NCBI GenBank assembly: GCA_040954595.2
Contig: CM082594.2
Span: forward strand, 806,001-870,000
Direction: 5' to 3'
DNA length: 64,000 bases
Source of the DNA: Balanoglossus misakiensis
Taxonomy: Eukaryota > Hemichordata
The position numbers and the translations under genes are program-made. Position 1 is the stretch's first letter; every line of letters begins with the position of its first letter. Under the pieces are notes generated by a model. It saw only the letters and a list, made by a program, of their open reading frames with translations. It was not told the origin of the DNA and did not search any database. Shown here piece after piece: positions 11,350 to 22,487 of this stretch.

Positions 11350-13402
11350 GAATTCAATGTTAGAAAACCCGTGTGGAAAGTATCTCTACCCGTTTGAAAC
11401 TAAGAAAAGAATTTATTCTTATTTTTTTTCTAAAAATGACATTTTCAAGGAACATTTGGTAAAACGCAATTTTGTCTGCAGTGAGCCAAATTAGATTGTC
11501 TTTTGTGGAATTTGTATCGATATATACATACGAAGAGCATTCTATACTCCATCAGATTTCCGAAAATGTAGAAAACAGGTATTTTTTGTAATTTTCAAAA
11601 ATTTACCATGTTGACCAAATTATGGCTAAAATTGTTATTTTCGTGTTGAATGCCGCCAGTGTCACTGCTTTTAAAAGTCATAAAAACTTTTAACATACAA
11701 GCAATTGTTTATATATGATCAGGTCACCGAATTAAAAAAAATAAAGAATGTTTGGCCTAAAAATGACCTTTTTGGTGCAAAAACGAATAAAACGCAATTT
11801 AGTATTAAATAACCTCATTCAGAGTGCATTTTTTTATAATCAGCACCATTTTTACATATAATGGAAATTTCATACATCACCAGATATCCAAATATGAAAA
11901 AATGATTTAGATTTTAGATGATTGTCCAAAATTAGCTGATATCTAATAAATGTAGTATTGAGCCGTTCTGTTCCCCCCCCCCACCCCTCCCCTACATTAT
12001 ATGCGGTACGCCGATGTCAGCTTACCCGGCAGTACTGCAGGCCGTGCCCCCACCTAACGTCGGTGTTTGAAACGCCCTGGTTAAATTCGGGCTTTCTCTA
12101 TAAATTGACAGGCAATAATGCAGTCCTACCCGAACAAATGTCGAGTGTTGACACGCTGTGACTTTCCCTCTTCGGTTTGCCCGACTTAGCCGACGTCTTT
12201 GTACTAGAGTGTCGGGTCTTTTGCAGAGCCAGGCCGAAGGAAATCCGACTTGATCACCGTTGCTAACGAACGCTAGTGTCTGTCATGGTGTGCCGGGGTT
12301 TTAGTCGAGCCAGGCCGTAGGAGATCTGACTTGATCATCGTGGTCAATGTACGCCTGTTTCTGCTCTAAAGTGCCGGGGCTTTAGCTAAACCATGCCGTA
12401 GGAAATCCGACGTAATCACCGTTGATAACTTACGCCAGTCTGTGTCATATAGAGCCGGTGCACCAGCCGAGTCACGCCGTAGGAAATCTGACTTGATCAA
12501 CGTGGTCAATGTACGCCTGTTTCTGCTCTAGAGTGCCGGGGCTTCAGCTGAGCCAGGCCGTAGGAAACCCGACGTGATTACCGTTGTTAACTTACGCCAG
12601 TCTGTGTCCTATATATAGTGCCGGGGCATCAGCCGTGCCAGGCCGAAGGAAATGTGAGTAGATCAACGTAGTCTCTGTACGCGTGTTTCTGCTCTAGAGT
12701 GTCAGGGCTTTAGCAAAGCCATGCCGTAGAAAATCTGACTAGATCAACGTTGCTAACGAACGCTAGTGTCTGTCATAGTGTGCCGGGGTTTTAGTCGAGC
12801 CAGGCCGTAGGAGATCTGACTTGATCATCGTGGTCAATGTACGCGTGTTTCCGCTCTGAAGTGCCGGGGCTTCAGCTAAACCATGCCGTAGGAAATCCGA
12901 CGTAATCACCGTTGATAACTTACGCCAGTCTGTGTCATATAGAGCCGGTGCACCAGCCGAGTCACGCCGTAGGAAATCTGACTTGATCAACGTGGTCAAT
13001 GTACGCCTGTTTCTGCTCTAGAGTGCCGGGGCTTCAGCTGAGCCAGGCCGTAGGAAACCCGACGTGATTACCGTTGTTAACTTACGCCAGTCTGTGTCCT
13101 ATATATAGTGCCGGGGCATCAGCCGTGCCAGGCCGAAGGAAATGTGAGTAGATCAAAGTGGTCTCTGTACGCGTGTTTCTGATCTAGAGTGCCGGGGCTT
13201 TATCCAAGCCATGCCGTAGAAAATCTGACTTGATCACCGTTGCTAACGTACGATAGTGTCTGTCATATTGTGACGGAGATTTAGCCGAGCCAGGCCGTAG
13301 AAAAATCGACTTGTTCAACGTTACCAGTGTGCAACTGTTTCTGCTCTAGAGTGTCAGGGTTTTAGCCGACTTATGCTGTAGGAAATCTGAGTTGATGAAT
13401 GG
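11350..13402. repeat. Macrosatellite unit 6 with internal core deletion
   Basis: The AT-rich core lacks about 400 bp. ATTTATTCTTATTTTTTTTC (about 11411-11430) joins the start of monomer A1 directly to the CTAAAAATGACATTTTCAAGG of A2, skipping the rest of A1 and all of B1. The join lies in a T-run found at both edges, so slippage or recombination at short homology is likely. The poly-C site is C10-A-C4-T-C4. The 81-bp array is expanded, restoring a period of 2053 bp. Confidence 0.85.
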
Positions 13403-15936
13403 GAATTCAATGTTAAAAAACCTGTGTGGAAAGTGTCTCTACCCTTTTGAAACTAAGAAAATAATTTATTCTTATTTATTTTGTAAAAATCACAATTTTT
13501 CGAAAAAAAGTCGAAAATGGTAATTTTGTCATGGGTGATTCAAATTATACCGCCTTTTCTGGAATTTGCAGCACTTTTTACAAGAGAACGACACTTCATG
13601 CTCCATAATATTTCCGAAAATGAAGAAAAGAGTTAATTTTTTACGATTTTTTAAAAATTTACCATTTTTGTCAAAATATGGCCAAAATGGCTATTTTTTC
13701 TTGAATTCCGTCAATATCTCTGCATTTTTGGAGTGGTCGAAAGTTTTAACATACAATCAACATGTCATATATGATCAGGGCACCAAATTCGAAGAACAAA
13801 GGTTTTTTTTATTTTTTTTTCTAAAAATGACATTTTCAAGGAAAATTTGGTAAAACGCAATTTTGTCTGCAGTGAGCCAAATTGGCCGTTTTTTTGTGGA
13901 ATTTGTATCGATATATGTATACGAAGAGCATTCTATACTCCATCAGATTTCCGAAAATGTAGAAAACAGGTATTTTTTGTAATTTTCAAAAATTTACCAT
14001 TTTGACCGAATTGTGGCTAAAATTGTTATTTTCGTGTTGAATGCCGCCAGTGTCACTGCTTTTAAAAGTCATTAAAACTTTTAACATACAAGCAATTGTT
14101 TATATATGATCAGGTCACCGAATTTAAAGAATAAAGAATGTTTTCCCTAAAAATGACCTTTTTGGTGCAAAAACGAATAAAACGCAATTTTGTATTAAAT
14201 CAGCTCATTCAGAGTGCATTTTTTATAATCAGCACCATTTTTACATATAATGGAAATTTCATACATCATCAGATATCCAAATATGAAAAAATGATTTAGA
14301 TTTTAGATGATTGTCCAAAAGTAGCTGATATCTAATAAATATAGTATTGAACCGTTCTGTCCCCCCCCCCCCTACATTACATGCGGTACGCCGATGTCAG
14401 CTTACCCGTCAGTACTGCAGGCCGTGCCCACAACTAACGTCGGTGTTTGAAACGCCCTGGTTAAATTCGGGCTTTCTCTATAAATTGACAGGCAATAATG
14501 TAGTCCTACCGGAACAAATGTCGAGTGTTGACCCGCTGTGACTTTCCCTCTTCGGTTTGCCAGACTTAGCCAACGTCTTTGTACTAGAGTGTCGGGTGTT
14601 TTGCAGAGCCAGGCCGAAGGAAATCCGACTTGATCACCGATGCTAACGAACGCTAGTGTCTGTCATGGTGTGCCGGGGTTTTAGTCGAGCCAGGCCGTAG
14701 GAGATCTGATTGGATCATCGTGGTCAATGTACGCGTGTTTCCGCTCTAAAGTGCCGGGGCTTCAGCTAAACCAGGCCGTAGGAAATCCGACGTAATCACC
14801 GTTGATAACTTACGCCAGTCTGTGTCATATAGAGCCGGTGCACCAGCCGAGTCACGCCGTAGGAATCTGATTTGATCAACGTGGTCAATGTACGCCTGTT
14901 TCTGCTCTAGAGTGCCGGGGCTTCAGCTGAGCCAGGCCGTAGGAAACCCGACGTGATTACCGTTGTTAACTTACGCCAGTCTGTGTCCTATATATAGTGC
15001 GGGACATCAGCCGTGCCAGGCCTAAGGAAATGTGAGTAGATCAATGTGGTCTCTGTACGCGTGTTTCTGCTCTAGAATGCCAGGGCTTTAGCCAAGCCAT
15101 GCCGTAGGAAATCTGAATTGATCAACGTTGCTAACGAACGCTAGTGTCTGTCATAGTGTGCCGGGGTTTTAGTCGAGCCAAGCCGTAGGAGATCTGACTT
15201 GATCATCGTGGTCAATGTACGCGTGTTTCCGCTCTAAAGTGCCGGGGCTTGAGTTAAACCAGGCCGTAGGAAATCCGACGTAATCACCGTTGATAACTTA
15301 CGCCAGTCTGTGTCATATAGAGCCGGTGCACCAGCGGAGTCACACCGTAGGAATCTGATTTGATCAACGTGGTCAATGTACGCCTGTTTCTGCTCTAGAG
15401 TGCCGGGGCTTCAGCTGAGCCAGGCCGTAGGAAACCCGACGTGATTACCGTTGTTAACTTACGCAAGTCTGTGTCCTATATATACTGCCGGGGCATCAGC
15501 CGTGCCAGGCCGAAGGAAATGTGAGTAGATCAACGTGGTTTCTGTACGCGTGTTTCTGCTCTAGAGTGCCAGGGCTTTAGCCAAGCTATGCCGTAGGAAA
15601 TCTGACTTGATCACCGTTGCTAACGAACGCTAGTGTCTGTCATAGTGTGCCGGGGTTTTAGTCGAACCAAGCCGTAGGAGATCAGACTTGATCAACGTGG
15701 TCTCTGTACGCATGTTTCTGCTCTGGAGTGCCGGGGCTTTATCCAAGCCATGCCGTAGAAAATCTGACTTGATCACCGTTGCTAACCTACGCTAGTGTCT
15801 GTCATATTGTGACGGAGATTTAGCCGAGCCAGGCCGTAGAAAAATCGACTTGTTCAACGTTACCAGTGTGCAACTGTTTCTGTTCTAGAGAGTCAGGGTT
15901 TTAGCCGACTTGTAGGAAATCTGAGTTGATGAACTG
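13403..15936. repeat. Macrosatellite unit 7
   Basis: Unit of 2534 bp with core, C12 tract near 14361 and an enlarged 81-bp array. Its array half shares private variants with unit 8: CTGATTGGATC, GTGCGGGACATC, GGCCTAAGG and a shortened GACTTGTAGG. About 14655-16170 is thus nearly identical to about 17179-18694 at an offset of 2524 bp, a recent duplication. Confidence 0.9.
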
Positions 15937-18460
15937 GAATTCAATGTTAGAAATCCGTGTGGAAAGTATCTCTACCCGTTTGGAACTAAGAAAAGAATTT
16001 ATTCTTATTTATTTTGTAAAAAAACAACATTTCGAAAAAAAGTCGAAAATGGTAATTTTGTCTTGGGTGATTCAAATTATACCGCCTTTTCTGGAATTTG
16101 CAGCACTTTTTACAAGAGAACGACACTTCATGCTCTATAATATTTCCGAAAATGAAGAAAAGAGTTAATTTTTTATGATTTTTTAAAAATTTACCATTTT
16201 TGTCAAAATATGGCCAAAATGGCTATTTTTTCTTGAATTCCGTCAATATCTCAGCATTTTTGGAGTGGTCAAAAGTTTTAACATACAATCAACATGTCAT
16301 ATATGATCAGGCACTAAATTCGAAGAACAAAGGTTTTTTATTTTTTTTTCTAAAAATGACATTTTCAAGGAAAATTTGGTAAAACGCAATTTTGTCTGCA
16401 GTGAGCCAAATTAGACGGTCTTTTGTGGAATTTGTATCGATATATACATACGAAGAGCATTCTATACTCCATCAGATTTCCGAAAATGTAGAAAACAGGT
16501 ATTTTTTGTAATTTTCAAAAATTTACCATTTTGACCGAATTGTGGCTAAAATTGTTATTAAAGTGTTGAATGCCGCCAGTGTCACTGCTTTTAAAAGTCA
16601 TAAAAACTTTTAACATACAAGCAATTGTTTATATATGATAAGGTCACCGAATTAAAAAAATAAAGAATGTTTTGACTAAAAATGACCTTTTTGGTGCAAA
16701 AACGAATAAAACGCAATTTTGTATTAAATCAGCTCATTCAGAGTGCATTTTTATAATCAGCACCATTTTTACATATAATGGAAATTTCATACATCATCAG
16801 ATATCCAAATATGAAAAGATGATTTACATTTTAGATGATTGTCAAAAATTAGCTGATATCTGATAAATGTAGTATTGAACCGTTCTGTTCCCCCCCTACA
16901 TTATATGCGGTACGCTGATGTCAGCTTACCCGGCAGTACTGCAGGCCGTGCCCCCAACTAACGTCGGTGTTTGAAACGCCCTGGTTAAATTCGGGCTTTC
17001 TCTATAAATTGACAGGCAATAATGCAGTCCTACCGGAACAAATGTCGAGTGTTGACCCGCTGTGACTTTCCCTGTTCGGTTTGCCCGACTTAGCCAACGT
17101 CTTTGTACTAGAGTGTCGGGTCTTTTGCAGAGCCAGGCCGAAGGAAATCCGACTTGATCACCGTTGCTAACGAACGCTAGTGTCTGTCATGGTGTGCCGG
17201 GGTTTTAGTCGAGCCAGGCCGTAGGAGATCTGATTGGATCATCGTGGTCAATGTACGCGTGTTTCCGCTCTAAAGTGCCGGGGCTTCAGCTAAACCAGGC
17301 CGTAGGAAATCCGACGTAATCACCGTTGATAACTTACGCCAGTCTGTGTCATATAGAGCCGGTGCACCAGCCGAGTCACGCCGTAGGAATCTGATTTGAT
17401 CAACGTGGTCAATGTACGCCTGTTTCTGCTCTAGAGTGCCGGGGCTTCAGCTGAGCCAGGCCGTAGGAAACCCGACGTGATTACCGTTGTTAACTTACGC
17501 CAGTCTGTGTCCTATATATAGTGCGGGACATCAGCCGTGCCAGGCCTAAGGAAATGTGAGTAGATCAATGTGGTCTCTGTACGCGTGTTTCTGCTCTAGA
17601 ATGCCAGGGCTTTAGCCAAGCCATGCCGTAGGAAATCTGAATTGATCAACGTTGCTAACGAACGCTAGTGTCTGTCATAGTGTGCCGGGGTTTTAGTCGA
17701 GCCAAGCCGTAGGAGATCTGACTTGATCATCGTGGTCAATGTACGCGTGTTTCCGCTCTAAAGTGCCGGGGCTTGAGTTAAACCAGGCCGTAGGAAATCC
17801 GACGTAATCACCGTTGATAACTTACGCCAGTCTGTGTCATATAGAGCCGGTGCACCAGCGGAGTCACACCGTAGGAATCTGATTTGATCAACGTGGTCAA
17901 TGTACGCCTGTTTCTGCTCTAGAGTGCCGGGGCTTCAGCTGAGCCAGGCCGTAGGAAACCCGACGTGATTACCGTTGTTAACTTACGCAAGTCTGTGTCC
18001 TATATATACTGCCGGGGCATCAGCCGTGCCAGGCCGAAGGAAATGTGAGTAGATCAACGTGGTTTCTGTACGCGTGTTTCTGCTCTAGAGTGCCAGGGCT
18101 TTAGCCAAGCTATGCCGTAGGAAATCTGACTTGATCACCGTTGCTAACGAACGCTAGTGTCTGTCATAGTGTGCCGGGGTTTTAGTCCAACCAAGCCGTA
18201 GGAGATCAGACTTGATCAACGTGGTCTCTGTACGCATGTTTCTGCTCTGGAGTGCCGGGGCTTTATCCAAGCCATGCCGTAGAAAATCTGACTTGATCAC
18301 CGTTGCTAACCTACGCTAGTGTCTGTCATATTGTGACGGAGATTTAGCCGAGCCAGGCCGTAGAAAAATCGACTTGTTCAACGTTACCAGTGTGCAACTG
18401 TTTCTGTTCTAGAGAGTCAGGGTTTTAGCCGACTTGTAGGAAATCTGAGTTGATGAACTG
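15937..18460. repeat. Macrosatellite unit 8
   Basis: Unit of 2524 bp, near-identical to unit 7 across the array half and the start of the core, with a short C7 tract near 16891. The ORF at 15926-16168 and its copy at 18450-18701 are repeat DNA. Confidence 0.9.
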
Positions 18461-19038
18461 GAATTCAATGTTAGAAATCCGTGTGGAAAGTATCTCTACC
18501 CGTTTGGAACTAAGAAAAGAATTTATTCTTATTTATTTTGTAAAAAAACAACATTTCGAAAAAAAGTCGAAAATGGTAATTTTGTCTTGGGTGATTCAAA
18601 TTATACCGCCTTTTCTGGAATTTGCAGCACTTTTTACAAGAGAACGACACTTCATGCTCCATAATATTTCCGAAAATGAAGAAAAGAGTTATTTTTTATG
18701 ATTTTTTTAAAAATTTACCATTTTTGTCATAATATGGCCAAAATGGCTATTTTTTCTTGAATTCCGTCTATATCTCTGCATTTTTGGAGTGGTCGAAACT
18801 TTTAACATACAATCAACATGTCATATATAATCAGGGCACCGAATTCGAAGAACAATTAAAGCTTGTTTTAATTGTTTTTCTAAAAATGACATTTTCAAGG
18901 AAAATTTGGTAAAACGCAATTTTGTCTGCAGTGAGCCAAATTAGACTGTCTTTTGTGCAATTTGTATCGATATATACATACGAAGAGCATTCTATACTCC
19001 ATCAGATATCCGAAAATGTAGAAAACAGGTATTTTTTG
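18461..19038. repeat. Macrosatellite unit 9, left part
   Basis: AT-rich core (A1, B1, A2 and the start of B2) ending at GAAAACAGGTATTTTTTG, where LTR element 1 begins. The unit resumes at 23122 in A3, so part of B2 is missing. This copy carries AACAATTAAAGCTTG near 18851, the unoccupied version of the TTAA site filled by the MITE at 25669. Confidence 0.9.
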
Positions 19039-20027
19039 TGTCACAAAGTGTCTATAGGGTTGTGTGTTGTCTTGTGTGTCCAGTGTTGTTTTTGTGTGGT
19101 GGTTAAAGGTTAGTTAGGATTTGCTGCACGTCTACTTGTCTGAGGTGGTTAGACAGTCAGTTACACATATTACCATCGGACGGCTTTGACAAAATGAACT
19201 CTGCTATGACACACCACCAGTGTGAATAACTGCGCATGGACAATTCACCAGCCCTGGATTACATAATCTCTGCACTGATTTGGTTTGCATGAATAATTCG
19301 GAGGTGATAATTCGGGGAGAAACGAAAACAATAGACAGTGGAGAACAGTGGACAATCATTCTGAATAAATTATTGTAGAAAATATGTACAGCAATGCACC
19401 TGGAAGGTGGTATAAAAGGCTGCGTGCCCATTCTTGAGGGGGAGACTGACATGACAGCCAGCGGTAGCACTGAGGCACTGTGTGTGTAATCCTACCAGAA
19501 TCTGACTGCCAGGCCTGTATGGCGAAACTACCACGGTGACGGAGTTTTCCACCAAGTGTGATACGAGACATCCTGTGCGGCCACGGATAAACCATCTTCT
19601 CGATGAAACTGGAACGACTGATATATTCTGCGACCCATTTCCCGGAACATTGTCACTACTGAACTCACTGAACTCAACAATCTTTCTTAGCAAGGGTAGG
19701 ACAACCGTTCGATAACCACCTGTTAATGTCTTTGTCATGTTTGTACCGTTTCATGTCTTTGTGTTTGTGTTTTGTGTAATATTTCTTTACTGTGCATACA
19801 GTCCACTGGTATTTTGTCTATAGTGGCTGTCCCTGTACAATTTATTGGATCCATCGATACATTTCTGCAAGTTGAATAAATAGTCTATGCATAAATGTAA
19901 TAACGTTTCTGAGTTTTACGATTCCCGTAGTAAGGGGTCCCCAGCACACAAGAACCCAGTCACATGGTCTGAAGGAAAAGCTACCTGATACTGCTCAGTA
20001 TCATCCCTTGTATCTTACCTTGTGACA
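19039..20027 (+). repeat. 5' LTR of element 1 (989 bp)
   Basis: Begins TGTCACAA and ends TTGTGACA, a perfect 8-bp inverted terminal repeat bounded by TG...CA. It contains a TATA box (19411) and an AATAAA at 19875-19880 that may serve polyadenylation. Minus-strand ORFs across 19204-19738 are chance frames in LTR sequence. Confidence 0.92.
19411..19418 (+). promoter_or_regulatory. TATA box in LTR of element 1
   Basis: TATAAAAG inside the 5' LTR; the same octamer is at 22860-22867 in the 3' LTR. It is the likely core promoter and would place the transcript start a few tens of bases downstream. Confidence 0.6.
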
Positions 20028-20031
20028 TATT

Positions 20032-20049
20032 TGGTGGCAGCGGTGGGAT
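20032..20049 (+). promoter_or_regulatory. Primer binding site of element 1 (tRNA-Leu type)
   Basis: TGGTGGCAGCGGTGGGAT lies 4 bases after the LTR end. Its reverse complement, ending CCA, matches the 3' end of animal tRNA-Leu (AAG/TAG family: acceptor arm ...CCCACCGCTGCCA plus CCA). It would prime minus-strand DNA synthesis. The following 170 bases to the gag start are an untranslated leader with nothing else recognised. Confidence 0.75.
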
Positions 20050-20218
20050 AGTTTTCATTGAAATTCATATCTTTCGGATTTTTTTGTTTATTCCCACCGT
20101 TTATTTCTTGGACACCCATCGTGGTTCCTGGTATATAACAAAAACTACAAAAGGGGAACAAATTGGCCAATCTTGTTGGTGTTGGTGAATCGTAAACTCA
20201 GGGTATAATATTTGTAGG

Positions 20219-20665
20219 ATGGATCTGGCTGAAATTAAGAGAGTTGGTGAAGAGATAGGGTTAGAAGGAGGAGACTTTGCTGATTTCATAAAAGAACAAC
20301 AAAACATAGCACGAGAACAACAAAACAGAGCACGTGAAGAGAGACAGGCAAAACGAGAAGCTGATAAATTGGAAACTGAAGTAACTTTGCGTACACTAGA
20401 GTTTGAACAGGAAAAGTTAATGTCAGCTGAAAGACAGAGAGAGAAAGACAGGCAATTCGAACAAGAAAAATTAACCAGTTACAGACAATTTGAACTTGAA
20501 AAATTGAAATGGTTAAAAAGCGAACCTGTAGAACAGAAGTTGAGTCTAAAATCACCCTCTCGCAATCAAGGTACAAATTGCATTTTGACAAGAAAACCAG
20601 TGATAGGACTTTCAAGGTCGGGGATAAGGTCTTGCTTTTACTTCCTACAGAGCTTGACAAATTAA
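20219..20665 (+). pseudogene. gag: Truncated gag of element 1 (N-terminal coiled coil only)
   Basis: An ATG at 20219 opens a 148-codon frame. The first 100 or so residues are acidic and then strongly charged, rich in E, K, Q and R, with repeated segments such as EQQNIAREQQNRAREERQ and FEQEKL. This predicts a coiled coil like the one in the gag N terminus of element 2. After about residue 103 the frame runs out of phase into integrase C-terminal DNA, so the last 45 residues are not native. Capsid and CCHC knuckle are missing. This is visible directly: the integrase-derived frame starts at 20509, inside this ORF. A large internal deletion of the element explains it. Confidence 0.8.
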
Positions 20666-22357
20666 AAATGCAATGGCAAGGCCCATACACTGTAAAAGAA
20701 AGGGTTGGTCTGATGGACTATCGACTGGAAGTTAAGACAAGGTTGAAATTATATCATGCTAATTTATTGAAGAAATATGAAGAACGTGGGGAGGACAAGG
20801 ATGAGCATGAGCCAATTAGTGGCGGTGTGATGGAATGTGTATGTATTGGGGTAATAGAAAGTAAAGAGGTGGATGAGGATGAATGTAATGAAAATAGTGA
20901 TCAGGGACAGGGGAATGATTTGATAGAAACTACCTCATCGCTAGGGAAAGAAAGTATTGAGGATGTGCAAAATCTGAGTGCAGAACAAAACCAAGATGTG
21001 AGAAGAACTCTGAGACAATTTGCGCATATACTGACTGACATGCCTGGGAAATTAAAAGTAGGGGAACATGATATCAAGTTAATATCCAATGACCCTATTA
21101 GGTCTAAACCGTATCCACTGCCATTTGCATTACAAGACACTGTGTGTCAGGAAGTTGACAGTATGCTAAGAATGGGTGTGATTGAACCATCAGATTCTCC
21201 ATATGCATCCCCCATTGTCTTAATTACAAAAAAAGATGGCACCGTTCGATTTTGTATCGACTTTAGAAAGTTGAACAAAGTCACCACCTTTGATGCAGAA
21301 CCAATACCAAATTCTGATGAGTTATTTACTAGATTAACCGAGAGCAAATACTTTACTAAGTTAGATCTTACCAAAGGGTATTGGCAAATCCCAATGGCAG
21401 AGGGGGCAAAGGACAAAACCGCCTTTCTCACCCCTAAAGGATTGTTTCAGTTTCGGTTTATGCCATTTGGTCTTGTCAATGCTCCGGCGACCTTCAGTCG
21501 TATTATGAGAATAGTTCTCAGAGGATTGCAAGGAAGGGTTGAAAATATAATAGATGACATCTTAATACACAACCAGTCATGGGCAGATCATATTGATACC
21601 ATAACGGAAGTACTCAGAAGACTAGATGAAACAGGTTTAACTGCAAAGCCCAGTAAATGTTACATAGGATATCAAAATTTGGAATTTGTGGGACATTTGG
21701 TTGGCCAGGGGTTATTGCAAATGCAGCCACAGAAATTGGAGGCACTTCTTCGTGCAGAAAAACCCCGTACATGCAGTAAAGCAAGTTCGTTCGTTTCTGG
21801 GAATGGCCAGCTACTATAGAAAATTCATACCAAACTTTGCATCTATAGCAGCGCCACTCAGTGACCTCACTAGAAAGGGACAACCAAAGGTGGTTCACTG
21901 GGGTATGCCACAGGAGAAGGCCTTTACTGAATTGAAAAGGGCCCTGAGTAACTATCCGGTTCTAAGGCTGCCAGATTTTTCAAAGCCTTTCATTTTAAGG
22001 GCTGATGCATCAGATAATGGACTGGGGGCAGTCGTCTTGCAAGAACATGAGAGCAACAAATTCCCAATAATTTATGCAAGTAGAAAATTGCTTAAAAGGG
22101 AGACAGCATATTCAGTGATTGAAAAAGAATGTTTGGCAATTATCTGGGGTATTTGTAAATTCCAACAGTACCTTTATGGGAAAGAGTTTGTGATTGAGAC
22201 TGACCACCAGCCACTTATCTACTTAAGCCGTGCCAAAGTATCAAATAGTCGGTTGATGCGTTGGGCTCTGTAATTGCAGTCCTTTCGCTACAGGATCGTT
22301 GCTATCAAAGGTACAGACAATGTTGAAGCTGACTACTTGAGCCGAAGCACAGGGTAA
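20509..22357 (+). pseudogene. pol: Defective pol of element 1: integrase C-terminus, RT, RNase H
   Basis: The frame from 20509 begins within the integrase C-terminal region, with a GPY/F module (FKVGDKVLLLLP, then QWQGPYTV) and no catalytic core. After an acidic linker comes a Gypsy-type RT: VRFCIDFRKLN, KLDLTKGYWQIP, FMPFGLVNAPATF. At the active site the usual tyrosine before DD is isoleucine (NIIDD, DD codons 21553-21558), probably inactivating. A one-base shift between about 21755 and 21785 moves the frame to the one ending at 22273, which holds the RT end (RSFLGMASYYRKFIPNF) and RNase H (RADASDNG, SVIEKECLAI, VIETDHQPL). A TAA at 22271-22273 interrupts RNase H; its coding pattern continues to a second stop at 22355-22357. 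Integrase upstream of RT marks the Gmr1 group. The 117 bases from the stop to the PPT hold nothing recognised. Confidence 0.88.
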
Positions 22358-22474
22358 AGCCGTTATATTTCAATGAATACCTAAGGTGAGCAAAAGGAAA
22401 TAGTATTTCAGCTTCCCCATATAGCTGTAACTATAGAAACTTTTCAGTTTTAAGACGAAACTAGTTCCGTCTTT

Positions 22475-22484
22475 GAAAGGGGAG
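22475..22484 (+). promoter_or_regulatory. Polypurine tract of element 1
   Basis: GAAAGGGGAG just upstream of the 3' LTR (separated by TAG). This is the expected primer for plus-strand synthesis. Confidence 0.75.
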
Positions 22485-22487
22485 TAG

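Larger units (their letters stand above)
1..19038. repeat. Macrosatellite array, about 2.0-2.5 kb units
   Basis: Tandem array of long units. The landmark GAATTC that starts the AT-rich core occurs at 725, 2780, 5194, 7247, 9462, 11350, 13403, 15937 and 18461, giving periods of 2055, 2414, 2053, 2215, 1888, 2053, 2534 and 2524 bp. Each unit runs: AT-rich core (about 950 bp), poly-C tract, linker of about 230 bp beginning ACATTATATGCGG, then an array of 81-bp monomers of variable copy number. Length differences come from 81/162-bp copy number, one LINE insertion and one core deletion. The array continues after the insertions, to 27564. Short ORFs of 60-95 codons recur in the cores but are not supported as genes. 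Confidence 0.95.

Noticed and set aside
10710-12999. Minus-strand ORFs of 78 codons in the 81-bp arrays
   Set aside because: A period of 81 is divisible by 3, so an open frame persists through several monomers by arithmetic alone. The protein is just the monomer translated repeatedly.
725-18701. Recurrent 60-95-codon ORFs in the AT-rich cores, similar between units
   Set aside because: Similarity follows from the DNA repeat. Frames are broken or shifted in several units, some start at non-ATG codons, and composition is that of AT-rich DNA. No selection on codons is apparent.
19204-19738. Overlapping minus-strand ORFs in LTR of element 1, repeated at 22653-23050
   Set aside because: They lie in LTR sequence on the antisense strand, overlap each other in three frames, and recur only because the LTR recurs.
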